From assembly GCF_008033115.1 (NCBI RefSeq), contig NZ_CP041203.1, positions 3,162,001 through 3,226,000 on the forward strand: a stretch of DNA of 64,000 nt, in the 5' to 3' direction. The notes below the pieces were generated by a model that was not told where the DNA came from, did no database searches, and worked only from the letters and a program-made list of their open reading frames with translations. Shown here piece by piece: positions 17,230-26,792 of the stretch; positions within the stretch are counted from its first letter, which is position 1; each line of letters opens with the position of its first letter. The DNA comes from Cellulomonas sp. Y8. Lineage in GTDB: Bacteria; Actinomycetota; Actinomycetes; Actinomycetales; Cellulomonadaceae. A program made the position numbers and the translations under genes.

Positions 17230-17520
17230 GCCGGGACCGCGGCGACGGCCCGGCGACGCCCGGGTGAACATCGTGTTGCGGATCACACCCGCGGCGTGTC
17301 GTGCGTGCCGCCGTGCCGGAGGCGCGGCGTAGCGTCCGGAGCAACGGGCGGCACCCGCCGCCCCCGGGAGGCCAGCCCATGGAGCATCCGCTCCGGGGGG
17401 AGGGCCGGTCCTGGTCCTCCGTGGCCGGCCGCCCTCGTCCCGTCACCGAGCGCCGCAGGACCCGCGGGTCCGGCGCGAGGGGTCCGACTCGGCGCTGAGC
17501 AGCGCCGGAGGGAGCCTGCC
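17230..17520. other. phoH upstream region
   Basis: A 291-base gap. It contains the 39-codon frame at 17379-17498 described separately and a GTGTTGCGGATCACAC-like stretch around 17273-17288. No strong palindrome or further gene is visible. Confidence 0.35.
17379..17498 (+). CDS. Possible 39-codon leader ORF before phoH
   Basis: ATG at 17379 is preceded by GGGAGG with 7-base spacing and opens a 39-codon Arg-rich frame that ends 22 bases before the phoH GTG. Mycobacterial phoH2 is preceded by a small antitoxin gene (phoAT), so a short upstream ORF is expected in principle, but I cannot show homology. It could equally be a regulatory leader or chance. Confidence 0.25.
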   Translation: MEHPLRGEGRSWSSVAGRPRPVTERRRTRGSGARGPTRR

Positions 17521-18867
17521 GTGGTCAGCAAGCTGGGAACCGCCACCGCCTCGACCGACCAGCCGGAGGGGCGCCGGACGCACGTCCTCGACACCTCCGT
17601 CCTCCTGTCGGACCCGCGCGCGATCACGCGGTTCGCCGAGCACGACGTGGTCCTCCCCGTCGTCGTGATCACCGAGCTCGAGGCCAAGCGGCACCACGCC
17701 GAGCTCGGCTACTTCGCCCGCGCCGCCCTGCGGCTGCTCGACGACCTGCGGGTCGCCCACGGCGGGCTGGACACGCCGATCCCGCTCGGCGAGCAGGGCG
17801 GCACGCTGCGGGTCGAGCTCAACCACACGAACCCCGAGGTGCTGCCGGCCGGGTTCCGGCTGGGCGACAACGACACCCGGATCCTCGCGTGCGCGGCCAA
17901 CCTCGCGGCGGAGGGCCACGACGTCACGGTCGTGTCCAAGGACCTGCCGATGCGGATCAAGGCGTCGGCGATCGGGCTGCGCGCCGAGGAGTACCGGCAC
18001 GAGCTCGCCGTCGACTCCGGGTGGACCGGCATGGACGCGCTCGACCTCACCGAGCAGCAGATGGCCGACCTGTGGGAGCACGAGTCGCTCCCGCTCGCCG
18101 ACCTGCCCGACTCCCCGACGCTGCTCACCCACACCGGCCTGGTGCTGCACAGCCCGCGCGGCTCGGCCCTGGGCCGGGTCACCGCCGACAAGCACGTGCA
18201 GGTGGTGCGCGGGGACCAGGACGTGTTCGGCCTGCACGGCCGCAGCGCGGAGCAGCGCATCGCGATCGACCTGCTGCTCGACGAGCAGGTCGGCATCGTG
18301 TCGCTCGGCGGCAGGGCCGGCACCGGCAAGTCGGCGCTCGCGCTGTGCGCCGGGCTGGAGGCGGTGCTGGAGCGCCGGCAGCACCGCAAGGTCATGGTGT
18401 TCCGCCCGCTGTACGCGGTCGGCGGCCAGGAGCTCGGCTACCTGCCGGGCAGCGAGGCCGAGAAGATGAACCCCTGGGCGCAGGCGGTGTTCGACACCCT
18501 GAGCGCCGTGGTCAGCCGCGAGGTGGTCGAGGAGATCATCGACCGCGAGCTGCTCGAGGTGCTGCCGCTCACGCACATCCGGGGGCGGTCGCTGCACGAC
18601 GCGTTCGTCATCGTCGACGAGGCGCAGTCGCTCGAGCGGAACGTGCTGCTCACCGTGCTGTCCCGGATCGGCCAGAGCTCCCGGGTGGTGCTCACGCACG
18701 ACGTGGCGCAGCGGGACAACCTGCGGGTCGGCCGGCACGACGGCGTCGCGGCGGTGATCGAGGCGCTCAAGGGGCACCCGCTGTTCGCGCACGTGACGCT
18801 GACCCGCTCGGAGCGGTCGCCGGTCGCGGCCCTGGTCACGGAGATGCTGGAGGGCATCGAGCTCTGA
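17521..18867 (+). CDS. phoH2: PhoH2-type protein: PIN domain fused to PhoH helicase domain
   Basis: A 448-aa two-domain protein. Residues ~15-150 form a PIN nuclease domain ([50 protein letters not shown], holding the acidic metal residues). Residues ~240-445 are the PhoH P-loop ATPase with Walker [12 protein letters not shown] (about 263-272) and Walker [10 protein letters not shown] (about 362-369). Mycobacterial PhoH2 is a sequence-specific RNA helicase and RNase in a toxin-antitoxin arrangement. GGAGGGAG precedes the GTG. Confidence 0.92.
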   Translation: MVSKLGTATASTDQPEGRRTHVLDTSVLLSDPRAITRFAEHDVVLPVVVITELEAKRHHAELGYFARAALRLLDDLRVAHGGLDTPIPLGEQGGTLRVELNHTNPEVLPAGFRLGDNDTRILACAANLAAEGHDVTVVSKDLPMRIKASAIGLRAEEYRHELAVDSGWTGMDALDLTEQQMADLWEHESLPLADLPDSPTLLTHTGLVLHSPRGSALGRVTADKHVQVVRGDQDVFGLHGRSAEQRIAIDLLLDEQVGIVSLGGRAGTGKSALALCAGLEAVLERRQHRKVMVFRPLYAVGGQELGYLPGSEAEKMNPWAQAVFDTLSAVVSREVVEEIIDRELLEVLPLTHIRGRSLHDAFVIVDEAQSLERNVLLTVLSRIGQSSRVVLTHDVAQRDNLRVGRHDGVAAVIEALKGHPLFAHVTLTRSERSPVAALVTEMLEGIEL

Positions 18868-18894
18868 CGGCCGCCCGGCCGCCCGGCCGCGCGT

Positions 18895-18958
18895 CGCCGA
18901 GCGGGCAGAAGATGTCGCCTCCGGGGCCCCGGAAGGGACGTCTACTGCCCGCTCGGCG
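18895..18958. repeat. CGCCGAG palindrome, copy 4 (64 bp), supplies FUSC stop codon
   Basis: Two 32-base arms meeting at GGGG|CCCC (centre 18926/18927) match at 28 of 32 positions; the outer 14 bases, CGCCGAGCGGGCAG, are perfect. The core is the same as in the copy at 58948. The element overlaps the end of the minus-strand FUSC gene: it encodes its last few residues (PSGQ) and the TAG stop. It separates the convergent phoH and FUSC genes. Confidence 0.8.
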
Positions 18959-20075
18959 AGGGGGCGGGAGCGGGAGCGGGAGCGGGGGCGGACGGGTGGG
19001 GCGGGGCCGTGTGCTCCGGGCGGGCCGCCAGGACCGCGACCACGAGGCCCACCACCGCGCCCGCTGCGGTGTCCAGGGCGCGGTCGAGGGCCAGCCGGGT
19101 CGGGTCCGGCGGTGCGCCCAGCGACGTCATCAGCAGCGCCATCGGGGTGATCGTGAGCATCGCGACCCCGTAGTGCCTGGCGACCACGAGCTCGGTCGCC
19201 GTCTGCAGCACGACGACGAGCGCCGCGACGGCCCAGAACGGCAGGTGCGCGCCGAGCAGCGGCAGCGCGATGGCGACGCCCGCGGCCGTGCCGGCGGCGC
19301 GTTGCAGCGCCCGGACGCCCATGTGCCGGACGTGCGCGCCCTGCAGGACTGCGGCGGCGCCCATGACGGCCCAGGCCGGGTGGCCCCAGCCGGCGGCGGC
19401 CGCGACGGACCCGGCGAGCGCGGCGGCTACCGCGATTGAGACGGTGGGGGAGAGCGCGGCGCCGCCCGCGGTGCCGGCGCGCACGACGTCGCGCACCCGC
19501 GGCGCGGGCTCGGTCGGGAGCGCGCGCCGCCGGTCGAGCACCCATCCCGCGTTGCACACCAGGCAGGCGACGAGCGCGCCGCCGGCGACCGCGAGACCCC
19601 GCGCCAGGACGTCGCCCGCGCCGGCGGCCGCGGCCGTGCCGGCCCCCGCCGCGAACACGAGGATCGTCGCCCCGGGCGGGCCGGTGCGCAGCGCAACCGC
19701 CCCGGCCGTCGCGCCCGCGGCGAGCAGCGTCAGCACCGCCAGCTCCGCGGCCACCGGGGCGCCCGCGGCCGCCAGGGCCGACATCGCCACCACGGCCGCG
19801 GTGAGCGCGCCGCCGACCAGCGCCATGAGCCGCAGCCGCCAGGCGTACCCGCTGGACCGCCCGTAGAGCGACGCGAGCGCGCCCAGCGAGGCGTAGCCGG
19901 CCAGGTCGTGGCGGCCGATCGCGGCGACCAGCAGGAACGCCAGCGCGACGCTCGCGCCGCACCGCAGGGCGCCGCCGAGGGAGTCCCGGGTGCTCGGCCC
20001 GCCGCGGTGCGGCCGGAGGGCGGCGCGGAGCTGGGACGGGTGCAGGAGGGCGGCGGCGAGGGACAGGCGGTGCAC
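18942..20075 (-). CDS. FUSC-family membrane protein
   Basis: A 377-aa protein with two clusters of hydrophobic segments separated by a cytoplasmic stretch around residues 175-200, as in the FUSC (fusaric acid resistance / aromatic acid exporter) family. GGALRCGASVALAFLL and the second-half WAVMGAAAVLQGAHVRHMGVRALQRAAGTAAGV are typical. The C-terminus is a low-complexity Pro-Ala tail from tandem GGAGCG repeats and ends inside a palindromic element. It diverges from a MarR regulator with an inverted repeat between, so MarR-controlled efflux is likely. Confidence 0.8.
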   Translation of the reverse strand: MHRLSLAAALLHPSQLRAALRPHRGGPSTRDSLGGALRCGASVALAFLLVAAIGRHDLAGYASLGALASLYGRSSGYAWRLRLMALVGGALTAAVVAMSALAAAGAPVAAELAVLTLLAAGATAGAVALRTGPPGATILVFAAGAGTAAAAGAGDVLARGLAVAGGALVACLVCNAGWVLDRRRALPTEPAPRVRDVVRAGTAGGAALSPTVSIAVAAALAGSVAAAAGWGHPAWAVMGAAAVLQGAHVRHMGVRALQRAAGTAAGVAIALPLLGAHLPFWAVAALVVVLQTATELVVARHYGVAMLTITPMALLMTSLGAPPDPTRLALDRALDTAAGAVVGLVVAVLAARPEHTAPPHPSAPAPAPAPAPSPSGQ

Positions 20076-20098
20076 CCGGCGATCCTGCCACCGACTCG

Positions 20099-20121
20099 TT
20101 CACGGGTAAATGATTCGTGAA
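20099..20121. promoter_or_regulatory. Candidate MarR operator
   Basis: TTCACG (20099-20104) and CGTGAA (20116-20121) are perfect inverted half-sites around an A/T-rich 11-base centre, in the gap between the divergent FUSC and MarR genes. Placement between divergent MarR and efflux genes is the usual autoregulatory layout. Confidence 0.5.
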
Positions 20122-20136
20122 GCAACTCACGCTCGG

Positions 20137-20142
20137 TAGGCT
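20137..20142 (+). promoter_or_regulatory. Leaderless -10 for marR
   Basis: TAGGCT followed by 7 bases and GTG at 20150. This supports 20150 as the start over the upstream GTG at 20117, which lies inside the candidate operator. Confidence 0.45.
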
Positions 20143-20149
20143 GGCGGCC

Positions 20150-20635
20150 GTGGACAGCGTGGACCGCCTGTGCGCGGACTGGGAGCGCGAGGCGCCGGGG
20201 CTCGACGTCGCGCCGATCGCCGTGGCCGGACGGATCACCCGGATCGCGGCGCTGCTGGACGCCCGGGCCGAGGCCGCGCTGGCGGAGGCGGACCTGACGC
20301 GGGGCGAGTTCGACGTGCTCTGCGCGCTGCGCCGGGCGGGGCGCGCGCTGCGCGCGGCCGAGGTGTCCACGATCACCGCCGCGTCGCCGGCCGCGATCAC
20401 CAAGCGCGCCGACACGCTGGTGCGCGCGGGCCTGGTGGGACGGGCGATACCGCACCGGGACCGTCGCGGCGTGCTCCTGGAGCTGACCGAGGAGGGGCGC
20501 GCCGCGGTCGACCGGCTGATGCCGGAGCACCTCGCCCGGGAGGCCGACGCGCTCGGCGCGCTGGACGCCGGCGAGGCCGCGGCGCTCGCCGCCCTGCTGT
20601 CCCGCGTGCTCGTGCGGGTCGAGGGCGGCGCCTGA
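20150..20635 (+). CDS. MarR-family transcriptional regulator
   Basis: A 161-aa winged-helix regulator: ITRIAALLDARAEAAL dimer helix, TRGEFDVLCALRRAG, the recognition region EVSTITAASPAAITKRADTLVRAGLV, and wing RAIPHRDRRGVLLELTEEG. Such proteins repress adjacent transporters and release on binding small phenolics or drugs. The divergent FUSC gene is the likely target. Start at 20150 is chosen from the -10 spacing; 20117 would add 11 residues. Confidence 0.85.
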   Translation: MDSVDRLCADWEREAPGLDVAPIAVAGRITRIAALLDARAEAALAEADLTRGEFDVLCALRRAGRALRAAEVSTITAASPAAITKRADTLVRAGLVGRAIPHRDRRGVLLELTEEGRAAVDRLMPEHLAREADALGALDAGEAAALAALLSRVLVRVEGGA

Positions 20636-20832
20636 GCGAGGTCGGGACGCGGGGCGTCCGAGCAGGTCAGGGGCGATCGTGTGCGCGATCGTCGGGTGAA
20701 GTCGGGCAAAACACCGCGTTTCCATCCCTGTGACCGCTCACAAGGGACCAAGGTCCCCCCGATGGGTCGGCGAACCCCGGACGGCCCACCAGGCGGCCCG
20801 GAGCCCCCCGCCCCTCGGCCCAGGAGACCACC

Positions 20833-22965
20833 GTGCCCCTGCCCCGACTGCGCACCTCCCTGCGCGCTCAGCTCGTCGCGACCGGAGCCGGCGCCGTCGC
20901 CGTCACCGCCGCCCTGCTCACCGCCGTCGGCGGCTGGCAGGTGACCGGCCTGGCCTACCAGGCGGGCGACGACGTCGACCGCCTCATGCGCGACTCGATG
21001 ACCCAGACCACCCAGCAGGCGGTGACGATGGTCGAGACCCAGGTCGCCACCGTCACCGACCGGATGGCCTCGAGCCTCCGGGTCGCCCAGGAGACGTTCG
21101 CGCAGGCCGGGGCGCTGACGTTCGACGGCTCCGAGCACTGGACCGTCACCGACCAGACGACCGGCGCCACCGAGGAGGTCGACCTGCCCCGGCTGCAGGT
21201 CGGCGGCACCTGGCTCGGCCGCACCACCGACCCGGCGACCCCGGTCCCGGTGGTCGACGACATCACCACCCTGCTCGACGCGCCGGTCACGGTCTTCCAG
21301 CGGGTGAACGCCGAGGGCGACATGCTGCGCGTCGCGACGAGCGTGACCAACGCCGACGGCGCACGGGTCATCGGCACCGCGATCGGCGCGACGGGGGCCG
21401 ACGGCAAGCCGAACGCCGTGGTCGCGTCGCTGCTGTCCGGGCAGCCGTACTACGGCACGGCGACCGTGGTCGGCCAGCCGTTCGTCACGGCCTACGCCCC
21501 GCTGCTGGCGGGCGACGAGGTGGTCGGCGGCCTGTTCGTCGGCGTCCCGCAGACCGAGGTCGACGCCCCGCTGCGCGCCGTGCTCGCCGAGGTGGCTGTC
21601 GGCGAGGAGGGCTACCTGACCGTCGCGGACGCGAACGGGCAGTGGGTCGTCCCGCCGCCGGGTGCCCAGGCGGGCGACGCCGCGGGCTCGGTGGACGCCG
21701 ACGGCGAGGCGTACGCGCCGCGCCTGGTCGAGGCCGCCGCGGAGCTCGGCGAGGGGGAGACCGCCACCGAGCGCGTCGACCTCGGGGACGCCGGCGCCGC
21801 CACCGTGCAGCTCGCGCGGTACGCCCCCTGGGGCTGGACCGTCGCCGCGTGGGGCTTCGACGCCGACCTCCGCGCCGTGTCCGCGGAGCTGGAGTCCGGC
21901 GCCAGCACCCTGATGGTCACCCTGCTGGTCGCCGGCCTGGTCGTCGCCGCGGTCGCAGTCGCGCTGGTGGTGTGGATCTCCGGCCGGATCGTCGCCCGCG
22001 TCGGCCGGCTCACCACCGCGCTGCGCCGGGTCGCCGACCGCGACCTGTCCGTCGCGGTGCGCGGCGAGGGCCGGGACGAGATCGGCGTCATGGGCGCGGC
22101 GCTCGGCGAGGCCATCGACGCCATGCGCGCCGCGCTCACCCGGATGCGCGAGGGCGCCGAGGCCGTGCGCGGCACCGCCGGCCGGCTCGACGGCTCGTCG
22201 GGGACGCTGGAGGAGGCCGCGGGCCGCACCGTGTCCCGCGCCGAGGTCGCCGCCGGCTCCGCCTCGGTCGTGAGCACCGAGGTGCAGACGGTGACCGCGG
22301 CGATGACGGAGATGCGCGCGTCCATCGAGTCGGTGGCGCAGGACGTGAGCGCGGCCTCCGGCGAGGCGTCGCAGGCCGTCGGCGTGACCGCCGAGGCGGC
22401 CGCCGCCGCGGACCGGCTCGCGGCGTCCACCGGCCAGATCGCCGCCGTCCTGGACACCGTGACGACGATCGCCGGCCAGACCCACCTGCTCGCGCTGAAC
22501 GCCAGCATCGAGGCGGCCCGCGCGGGCAGCGCCGGTGCCGGGTTCGCCGTGGTCGCCGGTGAGGTCAAGGACCTGGCGCAGCAGACCTCGAGCGCGATCG
22601 GCACCATCGCGCCCGTGCTCGAGGCCGTCACCCGGGACGCCGCCGACGTGCAGGAGTCGGTGTCCCGGATCTCCCGCGCGGTCGCGACGGTCGACGGGCT
22701 GCAGGGCGCGGTGTCGGCCGTGGTCGAGGAGCAGACCGCCACGACGTCGGAGATCGAGCGCAACCTCGTGGTCGCCGCCGAGAGCACGACGGACATCGCG
22801 GGCAGCGCCGCGGACGTCGCCCAGGCGGCGGGCCAGGCGTTCGACGGGGCGGCCGAGGTGCGGCAGGCCGTCATCACCCTGGGTGACGTCGCCGCCGAGC
22901 TCGCGCGGGGCGCGGAGGAATTCACGCTGAACCGGCCCGGAGCGCAGTTCGACCTGGCACGCTAG
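20833..22965 (+). CDS. Methyl-accepting chemotaxis protein
   Basis: A 710-aa transmembrane receptor. Segments: TM1 about residues 12-34, an extracellular Cache-type sensor of about 300 residues ([44 protein letters not shown]), TM2 about 360-383 ([21 protein letters not shown]), a HAMP domain ([20 protein letters not shown]) and the signalling domain whose tip reads [20 protein letters not shown] near residues 550-568. There is no C-terminal CheR-binding pentapeptide. It implies motility, but no che or fla gene is adjacent. CAGGAG lies 6 bases before the GTG. Confidence 0.93.
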   Translation: MPLPRLRTSLRAQLVATGAGAVAVTAALLTAVGGWQVTGLAYQAGDDVDRLMRDSMTQTTQQAVTMVETQVATVTDRMASSLRVAQETFAQAGALTFDGSEHWTVTDQTTGATEEVDLPRLQVGGTWLGRTTDPATPVPVVDDITTLLDAPVTVFQRVNAEGDMLRVATSVTNADGARVIGTAIGATGADGKPNAVVASLLSGQPYYGTATVVGQPFVTAYAPLLAGDEVVGGLFVGVPQTEVDAPLRAVLAEVAVGEEGYLTVADANGQWVVPPPGAQAGDAAGSVDADGEAYAPRLVEAAAELGEGETATERVDLGDAGAATVQLARYAPWGWTVAAWGFDADLRAVSAELESGASTLMVTLLVAGLVVAAVAVALVVWISGRIVARVGRLTTALRRVADRDLSVAVRGEGRDEIGVMGAALGEAIDAMRAALTRMREGAEAVRGTAGRLDGSSGTLEEAAGRTVSRAEVAAGSASVVSTEVQTVTAAMTEMRASIESVAQDVSAASGEASQAVGVTAEAAAAADRLAASTGQIAAVLDTVTTIAGQTHLLALNASIEAARAGSAGAGFAVVAGEVKDLAQQTSSAIGTIAPVLEAVTRDAADVQESVSRISRAVATVDGLQGAVSAVVEEQTATTSEIERNLVVAAESTTDIAGSAADVAQAAGQAFDGAAEVRQAVITLGDVAAELARGAEEFTLNRPGAQFDLAR

Positions 22966-22969
22966 GCGA

Positions 22970-23012
22970 GGCGCCGTCGGCCCGGGACCCCCTGCCCCGG
23001 ACCGGCGGCGCC
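22970..23012. terminator. Hairpin between MCP and fumC
   Basis: Arms 22970-22986 (GGCGCCGTCGGCCCGGG) and 22996-23012 match at 15 of 17 positions around a 9-base loop. It lies 5 bases past the MCP stop and 15 bases past the fumC stop on the other strand, fitting a shared terminator. Confidence 0.65.
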
Positions 23013-23026
23013 GTCGCGCGCGGGTG

Positions 23027-24439
23027 TCAGGCCTTCGGGCGGGTCATGCTCAGCAGGTCGAGCGCCGCGTCGAGCTGCGCCTCCGTGAGCTCGCCGCGCG
23101 CCACGTAGCCGAGGTCCACCACGGCCTCGCGGACCGTGATGCCCTGCGCCACCGCGTGCTTGGCGATCTTCGCCGCCGCCTCGTAGCCGATCACCCGGTT
23201 CAGCGGGGTGACGATCGACGGGGACGACCCGGCGTACGCCGCGCCGCGCTCGGTGACGACCTCGATGCCGTCGACGGTGCGGTCGGCGAGCACGCGGCAC
23301 GCGGCCGCGAGCAGCCGCTCCGACTCCAGGACCGCCTGGCCCATGACCGGGATCTGCACGTTGAGCTCGAAGGAGCCGCTCGCGCCGGCCCACGCCACGG
23401 TGGCGTCGTTGCCGACCACGCGCGCCGCGACCATGAGCACGGCCTCCGGGATGACCGGGTTCACCTTGCCCGGCATGATCGACGAGCCCGGCTGCAGGTC
23501 GGGGATGCGGATCTCGCCCAGGCCGGTGTTCGGGCCGGAGCCCATCCAGCGCAGGTCGTTGCAGATCTTGGTCAGGCTGACGGCGATGGTCTTCAGCGCG
23601 CCCGACAGCTCGACCAGCCCGTCCCGGGCCCCCTGCGCCTCGAAGTGGTCGCGCGCCTCGGTGAGCGGCAGCCCGGTCTCCTCCGCGAGCAGGGCGATGA
23701 CCCGCTGCGGGAAGCCGGCCGGGGTGTTGATGCCGGTGCCCACGGCCGTGCCGCCGAGCGGGACCTCCGCGACCCGGGGGAGCGCCGCCTGCACGCGCTC
23801 GACCCCGCGGCGCACGGCGGCCGCGTAGCCGCCGAACTCCTGGCCGAACGTCACCGGGGTCGCGTCCATCAGGTGCGTGCGGCCGGCCTTCACGTCGCCG
23901 GCGTGCTTCTCGGCGAGCCGCTCCAGCGAGGCGGCGAGGTGCTCCAGCGCGGGGACGAGGTCGTTGACCGCGCCGTCGGTGGCGGCGACGTGCACGGAGG
24001 TCGGGAACACGTCGTTCGAGGACTGCGAGGCGTTGACGTGGTCGTTGGGGTGGACGTCGGCGCCGAGGGACCGGGACGCGAGGGTCGCGAGCACCTCGTT
24101 CATGTTCATGTTCGAGGACGTGCCGGAGCCGGTCTGGTAGACGTCGACCGGGAAGTGCGCGTCGTGCCGGCCGTCGGCGACCTCGTCCGCCGCGTCGGCG
24201 ATCGCGCGCGCCACGGCGGCGTCGAGGATGCCGAGCTCGGCGTTGGCCAGGGCGGCGGCCTTCTTGACCCGGGCCAGCGCGGCGACGTGGCCGCGCTCCA
24301 GGCCGGTCCCGCTGATCGGGAAGTTCTCGACCGCGCGCTGGGTCTGCGCGCGGTACAGGGCGTCCGCGGGGACGCGGACCTCGCCCATCGTGTCGTGCTC
24401 GATGCGGTACTGGACGTCGTCGTCGGCGTGCAGGCTCAT
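23027..24439 (-). CDS. fumC: Fumarate hydratase, class II
   Basis: Interconverts fumarate and malate in the TCA cycle. The 470-aa protein starts at ATG 24439 and shows [58 protein letters not shown] and the superfamily signature [12 protein letters not shown] near residues 315-326 with the catalytic serine loop. Length and motifs separate it from aspartase and argininosuccinate lyase. A palindromic element lies upstream between it and the carbonic anhydrase gene. Confidence 0.95.
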   Translation of the reverse strand: MSLHADDDVQYRIEHDTMGEVRVPADALYRAQTQRAVENFPISGTGLERGHVAALARVKKAAALANAELGILDAAVARAIADAADEVADGRHDAHFPVDVYQTGSGTSSNMNMNEVLATLASRSLGADVHPNDHVNASQSSNDVFPTSVHVAATDGAVNDLVPALEHLAASLERLAEKHAGDVKAGRTHLMDATPVTFGQEFGGYAAAVRRGVERVQAALPRVAEVPLGGTAVGTGINTPAGFPQRVIALLAEETGLPLTEARDHFEAQGARDGLVELSGALKTIAVSLTKICNDLRWMGSGPNTGLGEIRIPDLQPGSSIMPGKVNPVIPEAVLMVAARVVGNDATVAWAGASGSFELNVQIPVMGQAVLESERLLAAACRVLADRTVDGIEVVTERGAAYAGSSPSIVTPLNRVIGYEAAAKIAKHAVAQGITVREAVVDLGYVARGELTEAQLDAALDLLSMTRPKA

Positions 24440-24537
24440 GCGGCCGATCCTGCCACCGCCAGGGACCTCGGTCCCTCCCACGCCCCGCCCGAGGTCGCGC
24501 GGGTGGCGCACGTCACACCTCTCCGCGCGTCCCCTCA

Positions 24538-24603
24538 CGCCGAGATAGCAACTCTCGGCTGCGCGCGCGAGCTGCGCCACAGCCGAGAGTTGCCATCTCG
24601 GCG
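24538..24603. repeat. CGCCGAG palindrome, copy 5 (66 bp)
   Basis: Arms 24538-24561 and 24580-24603 match at 23 of 24 positions around an 18-base G+C-rich loop. The arm begins CGCCGAGATAGCAACTC and ends TCGGCTG, so it is itself bounded by CCGAG and its inverse. It lies between two minus-strand genes, 3' of carbonic anhydrase and 5' of fumC. Confidence 0.8.
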
Positions 24604-24635
24604 GGACGACGGGGTTCCGGGGGGAGGGGCAGGCG

Positions 24636-25301
24636 TCAGGCGGGGACCGGGACGTCGCCGATGTCGCCGATCGCGGACGTGAGGCGCGCGTGCCCGTCCG
24701 CCAGCGCGTACTCGACGCCCACGACCGCGACGCGCCCGGCGTCGATGCCCTCGGCCAGCGTCACCGAGTACGAGCGCAGCATGTCGACGGTGTGCCGCAC
24801 GTGCTCGTGCCCGAGCTCGGCGGGGTCCACCGACGACAGGTCGCGCGGGCGCCCCTCGGCGTCGGCGCCGTGCGCGAGCGACACGATGGACGGGATCACG
24901 CGGTCGACCACGGCGCGCACGAACCCGCGCTGCAGCTCGCCGGTGGTGAGCGCCGCCGTGGCCGCCGCCACCGCGCCGCAGGAGTCGTGGCCCAGCACGA
25001 CGACCAGCGAGGCGCCGAGCACCTCGACGCCGTACTCGATCGACCCGATCACGGTGGTGTCGAGGACGTGGCCGGCGGTCCGGACGACGAACACGTCACC
25101 GAGCCCCTGGTCGAAGATGATCTCGGCCGCGACGCGGCTGTCCGAGCAGCCGAACACGACGGCGAACGGGGCCTGGCCGGTGCTGACCTCGGCGCGGCGG
25201 TCGATGCCCTGGGACGGGTGCTCCATGGCGCCGCGGACGAACCGGTCGTTGCCGTCGCGCAGCGCTGCCCAGGCCTCGGCGGGGGTGGTGGGGTGTGCCA
25301 T
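24636..25301 (-). CDS. Beta-class carbonic anhydrase
   Basis: Hydrates CO2 to bicarbonate. The 221-aa protein carries the full zinc set: Cys52 and Asp54 in FGCSDSR, His105 and Cys108 in LGHDSCGA, with Arg56 forming the Asp-Arg dyad. [10 protein letters not shown] and [20 protein letters not shown] are typical. It is near fumC but on its own transcript. No clear Shine-Dalgarno sequence precedes the ATG. Confidence 0.93.
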   Translation of the reverse strand: MAHPTTPAEAWAALRDGNDRFVRGAMEHPSQGIDRRAEVSTGQAPFAVVFGCSDSRVAAEIIFDQGLGDVFVVRTAGHVLDTTVIGSIEYGVEVLGASLVVVLGHDSCGAVAAATAALTTGELQRGFVRAVVDRVIPSIVSLAHGADAEGRPRDLSSVDPAELGHEHVRHTVDMLRSYSVTLAEGIDAGRVAVVGVEYALADGHARLTSAIGDIGDVPVPA

Positions 25302-25335
25302 GCGGACATGGTCGCACCACGCGGCGCGGGGCGAG

Positions 25336-25413
25336 CGACCGCGTCCGCGGCTCGTCCGCGGTCGGTCGGGTCGGCTGCGTAGGTGGTGTTCCGGTGGCAG
25401 GCCGCGACCTGCC
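25336..25413 (+). promoter_or_regulatory. Inverted repeats upstream of sugar ABC operon
   Basis: Two symmetrical sequences lie in the 192-base gap before the operon: CGACCGCG (25336-25343) with CGCGGTCG (25357-25364), and GGCAGG (25396-25401) with CCTGCC (25408-25413). Either could be a regulator site for the sugar importer. I see no close match to a known LacI-type consensus. Confidence 0.3.
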
Positions 25414-25493
25414 GGTGTAGCCATGGGGAGGGAAGCGTGGAGACGTCGCGGAGCCCCAGGTGGGAGCGCCGCGGCGCCGAGTGAGGGAGAGCG

Positions 25494-26792
25494 GTGCGCG
25501 TGCGAAGACGGTCGAGGGCGATCGCCGGGGTGTCGGTGCTCGCGCTGGGGGCGGGGCTGGCGGCGTGCGCGCCGGCGGACTCCACCCCGGTGCTCACCTG
25601 GTACACGAACCCGGACGCGGGGGGCCAGGCGACGCTGGCCCAGCAGTGCACGGAGGAGGCCGGCGGGGCCTACCGCATCGAGGTGTCGGTGCTGCCCCGC
25701 GACGCCAGCTCCCAGCGCGAGCAGCTGGCGCGGCGGCTCGCGGCGTCCGACTCGTCGATCGACCTGATGAGCCTGGACCCGCCGTTCATCCCGGAGCTGG
25801 CGAACGCCGGCTTCCTGGCGCCGGTGCCGGACGACGTCGCGGAGCAGGTCAGCCAGGACGTCGCGGAGGGCGCGCTGCAGGGCGCCTCGTGGGGCGACGA
25901 GCTCGTGACGGTCCCGTTCTGGGCCAACACGCAGCTGCTCTGGTACAAGAAGTCGGTCGCCGAGGCGGCCGGGCTGGACCCCGCGTCCACGCCGGTGACC
26001 TGGGACCAGGTCATGGACACCGCGCGCGACCAGGACAAGACGCTCGGCGTGCAGGGCATCAAGGCCGAGGCGTACACGGTGTGGATCAACGCCCTGGTCG
26101 AGTCGGCCGGCGGCCAGATCGTGGAGAACCCCGAGGCCCCCGCCGAGGACGTGCAGCTGGGCCTGGAGACCGACGCCGGGCGCGAGGCCGCCCGGATCAT
26201 CGGCGAGATCGGGAAGGACCGCCTCGGCGGCCCCGGCCTCCCGACCCAGGACGAGAACGCCTCGCTGACCCAGTTCCAGGGGGACAGCGGGTCGTTCATG
26301 GTCAACTGGCCGTTCGTCTGGCCGGCCATGCAGGCCTCGGTCGAGGACGGCGCGCTGGACCAGTCGTTCCTCGACGACGTGGGCTGGGCCGTCTACCCCC
26401 AGGTCACCGAGGGCACCGAGGCCGCGCCGCCGTACGGCGGGATCAACCTCGGCGTCGGCGCGTTCAGCGAGCACGTCGACGAGGCCTACGAGGCCGCCGC
26501 GTGCATCGTGAAGCCGGAGAACCAGGCGGCGTACTTCGTGACCGACGGCAACCCGCCGGCGTCGACCGTGGCCTACGACGACCCGAAGGTGCAGGAGACG
26601 TTCCCGATGGCGGACGTCATCCGCCAGTCGCTGGAGCAGGCGGCCCCGCGCCCCCAGACCCCGTACTACAACGAGGTCTCCCAGGGTCTCCAGGAGACCT
26701 GGCACCCGCCGGCCTCGGTCGACCCCGACCGGACGCCGCAGGAGTCCACGGACTTCATCACCGCCGTGCTGCGAGGGGAGCGACTCCTGTGA
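25494..26792 (+). CDS. Sugar ABC transporter substrate-binding lipoprotein
   Basis: Family-1 extracellular solute-binding protein of 432 aa with a lipoprotein signal (VLALGAGLAAC). TWYTNPDAGGQATLAQQC, DLMSLDPPFIPELANAG, VPFWANTQLLWYKK and GGINLGVGAFS resemble the LpqY group of disaccharide-binding proteins. LpqY imports trehalose in mycobacteria, so trehalose or another disaccharide is a guess. It heads a tightly packed operon (GTGA and TGATG overlaps) with two permeases and an ATPase. Strong GAGGGAGAG precedes the GTG. Confidence 0.88.
   Translation: MRVRRRSRAIAGVSVLALGAGLAACAPADSTPVLTWYTNPDAGGQATLAQQCTEEAGGAYRIEVSVLPRDASSQREQLARRLAASDSSIDLMSLDPPFIPELANAGFLAPVPDDVAEQVSQDVAEGALQGASWGDELVTVPFWANTQLLWYKKSVAEAAGLDPASTPVTWDQVMDTARDQDKTLGVQGIKAEAYTVWINALVESAGGQIVENPEAPAEDVQLGLETDAGREAARIIGEIGKDRLGGPGLPTQDENASLTQFQGDSGSFMVNWPFVWPAMQASVEDGALDQSFLDDVGWAVYPQVTEGTEAAPPYGGINLGVGAFSEHVDEAYEAAACIVKPENQAAYFVTDGNPPASTVAYDDPKVQETFPMADVIRQSLEQAAPRPQTPYYNEVSQGLQETWHPPASVDPDRTPQESTDFITAVLRGERLL

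Noticed and set aside
20636..20832. Possible riboswitch (c-di-GMP type) or flagellar sigma promoter upstream of the MCP gene
   Set aside because: GGGCAAAACACC gives a passing resemblance only; I could not fit the conserved secondary structure or a -10 at the right distance.
17443..22485. A 1680-codon open frame on the minus strand
   Set aside because: It runs antisense to phoH2, marR and the MCP gene and across the FUSC gene in another frame, with low-complexity Arg/Gly/Asp-rich product. It is a by-product of high G+C content.
25302..25493. LacI operator upstream of the sugar operon
   Set aside because: Two inverted repeats exist, but neither has the A/T-flanked CG centre typical of LacI sites; kept only as low-confidence inverted repeats.
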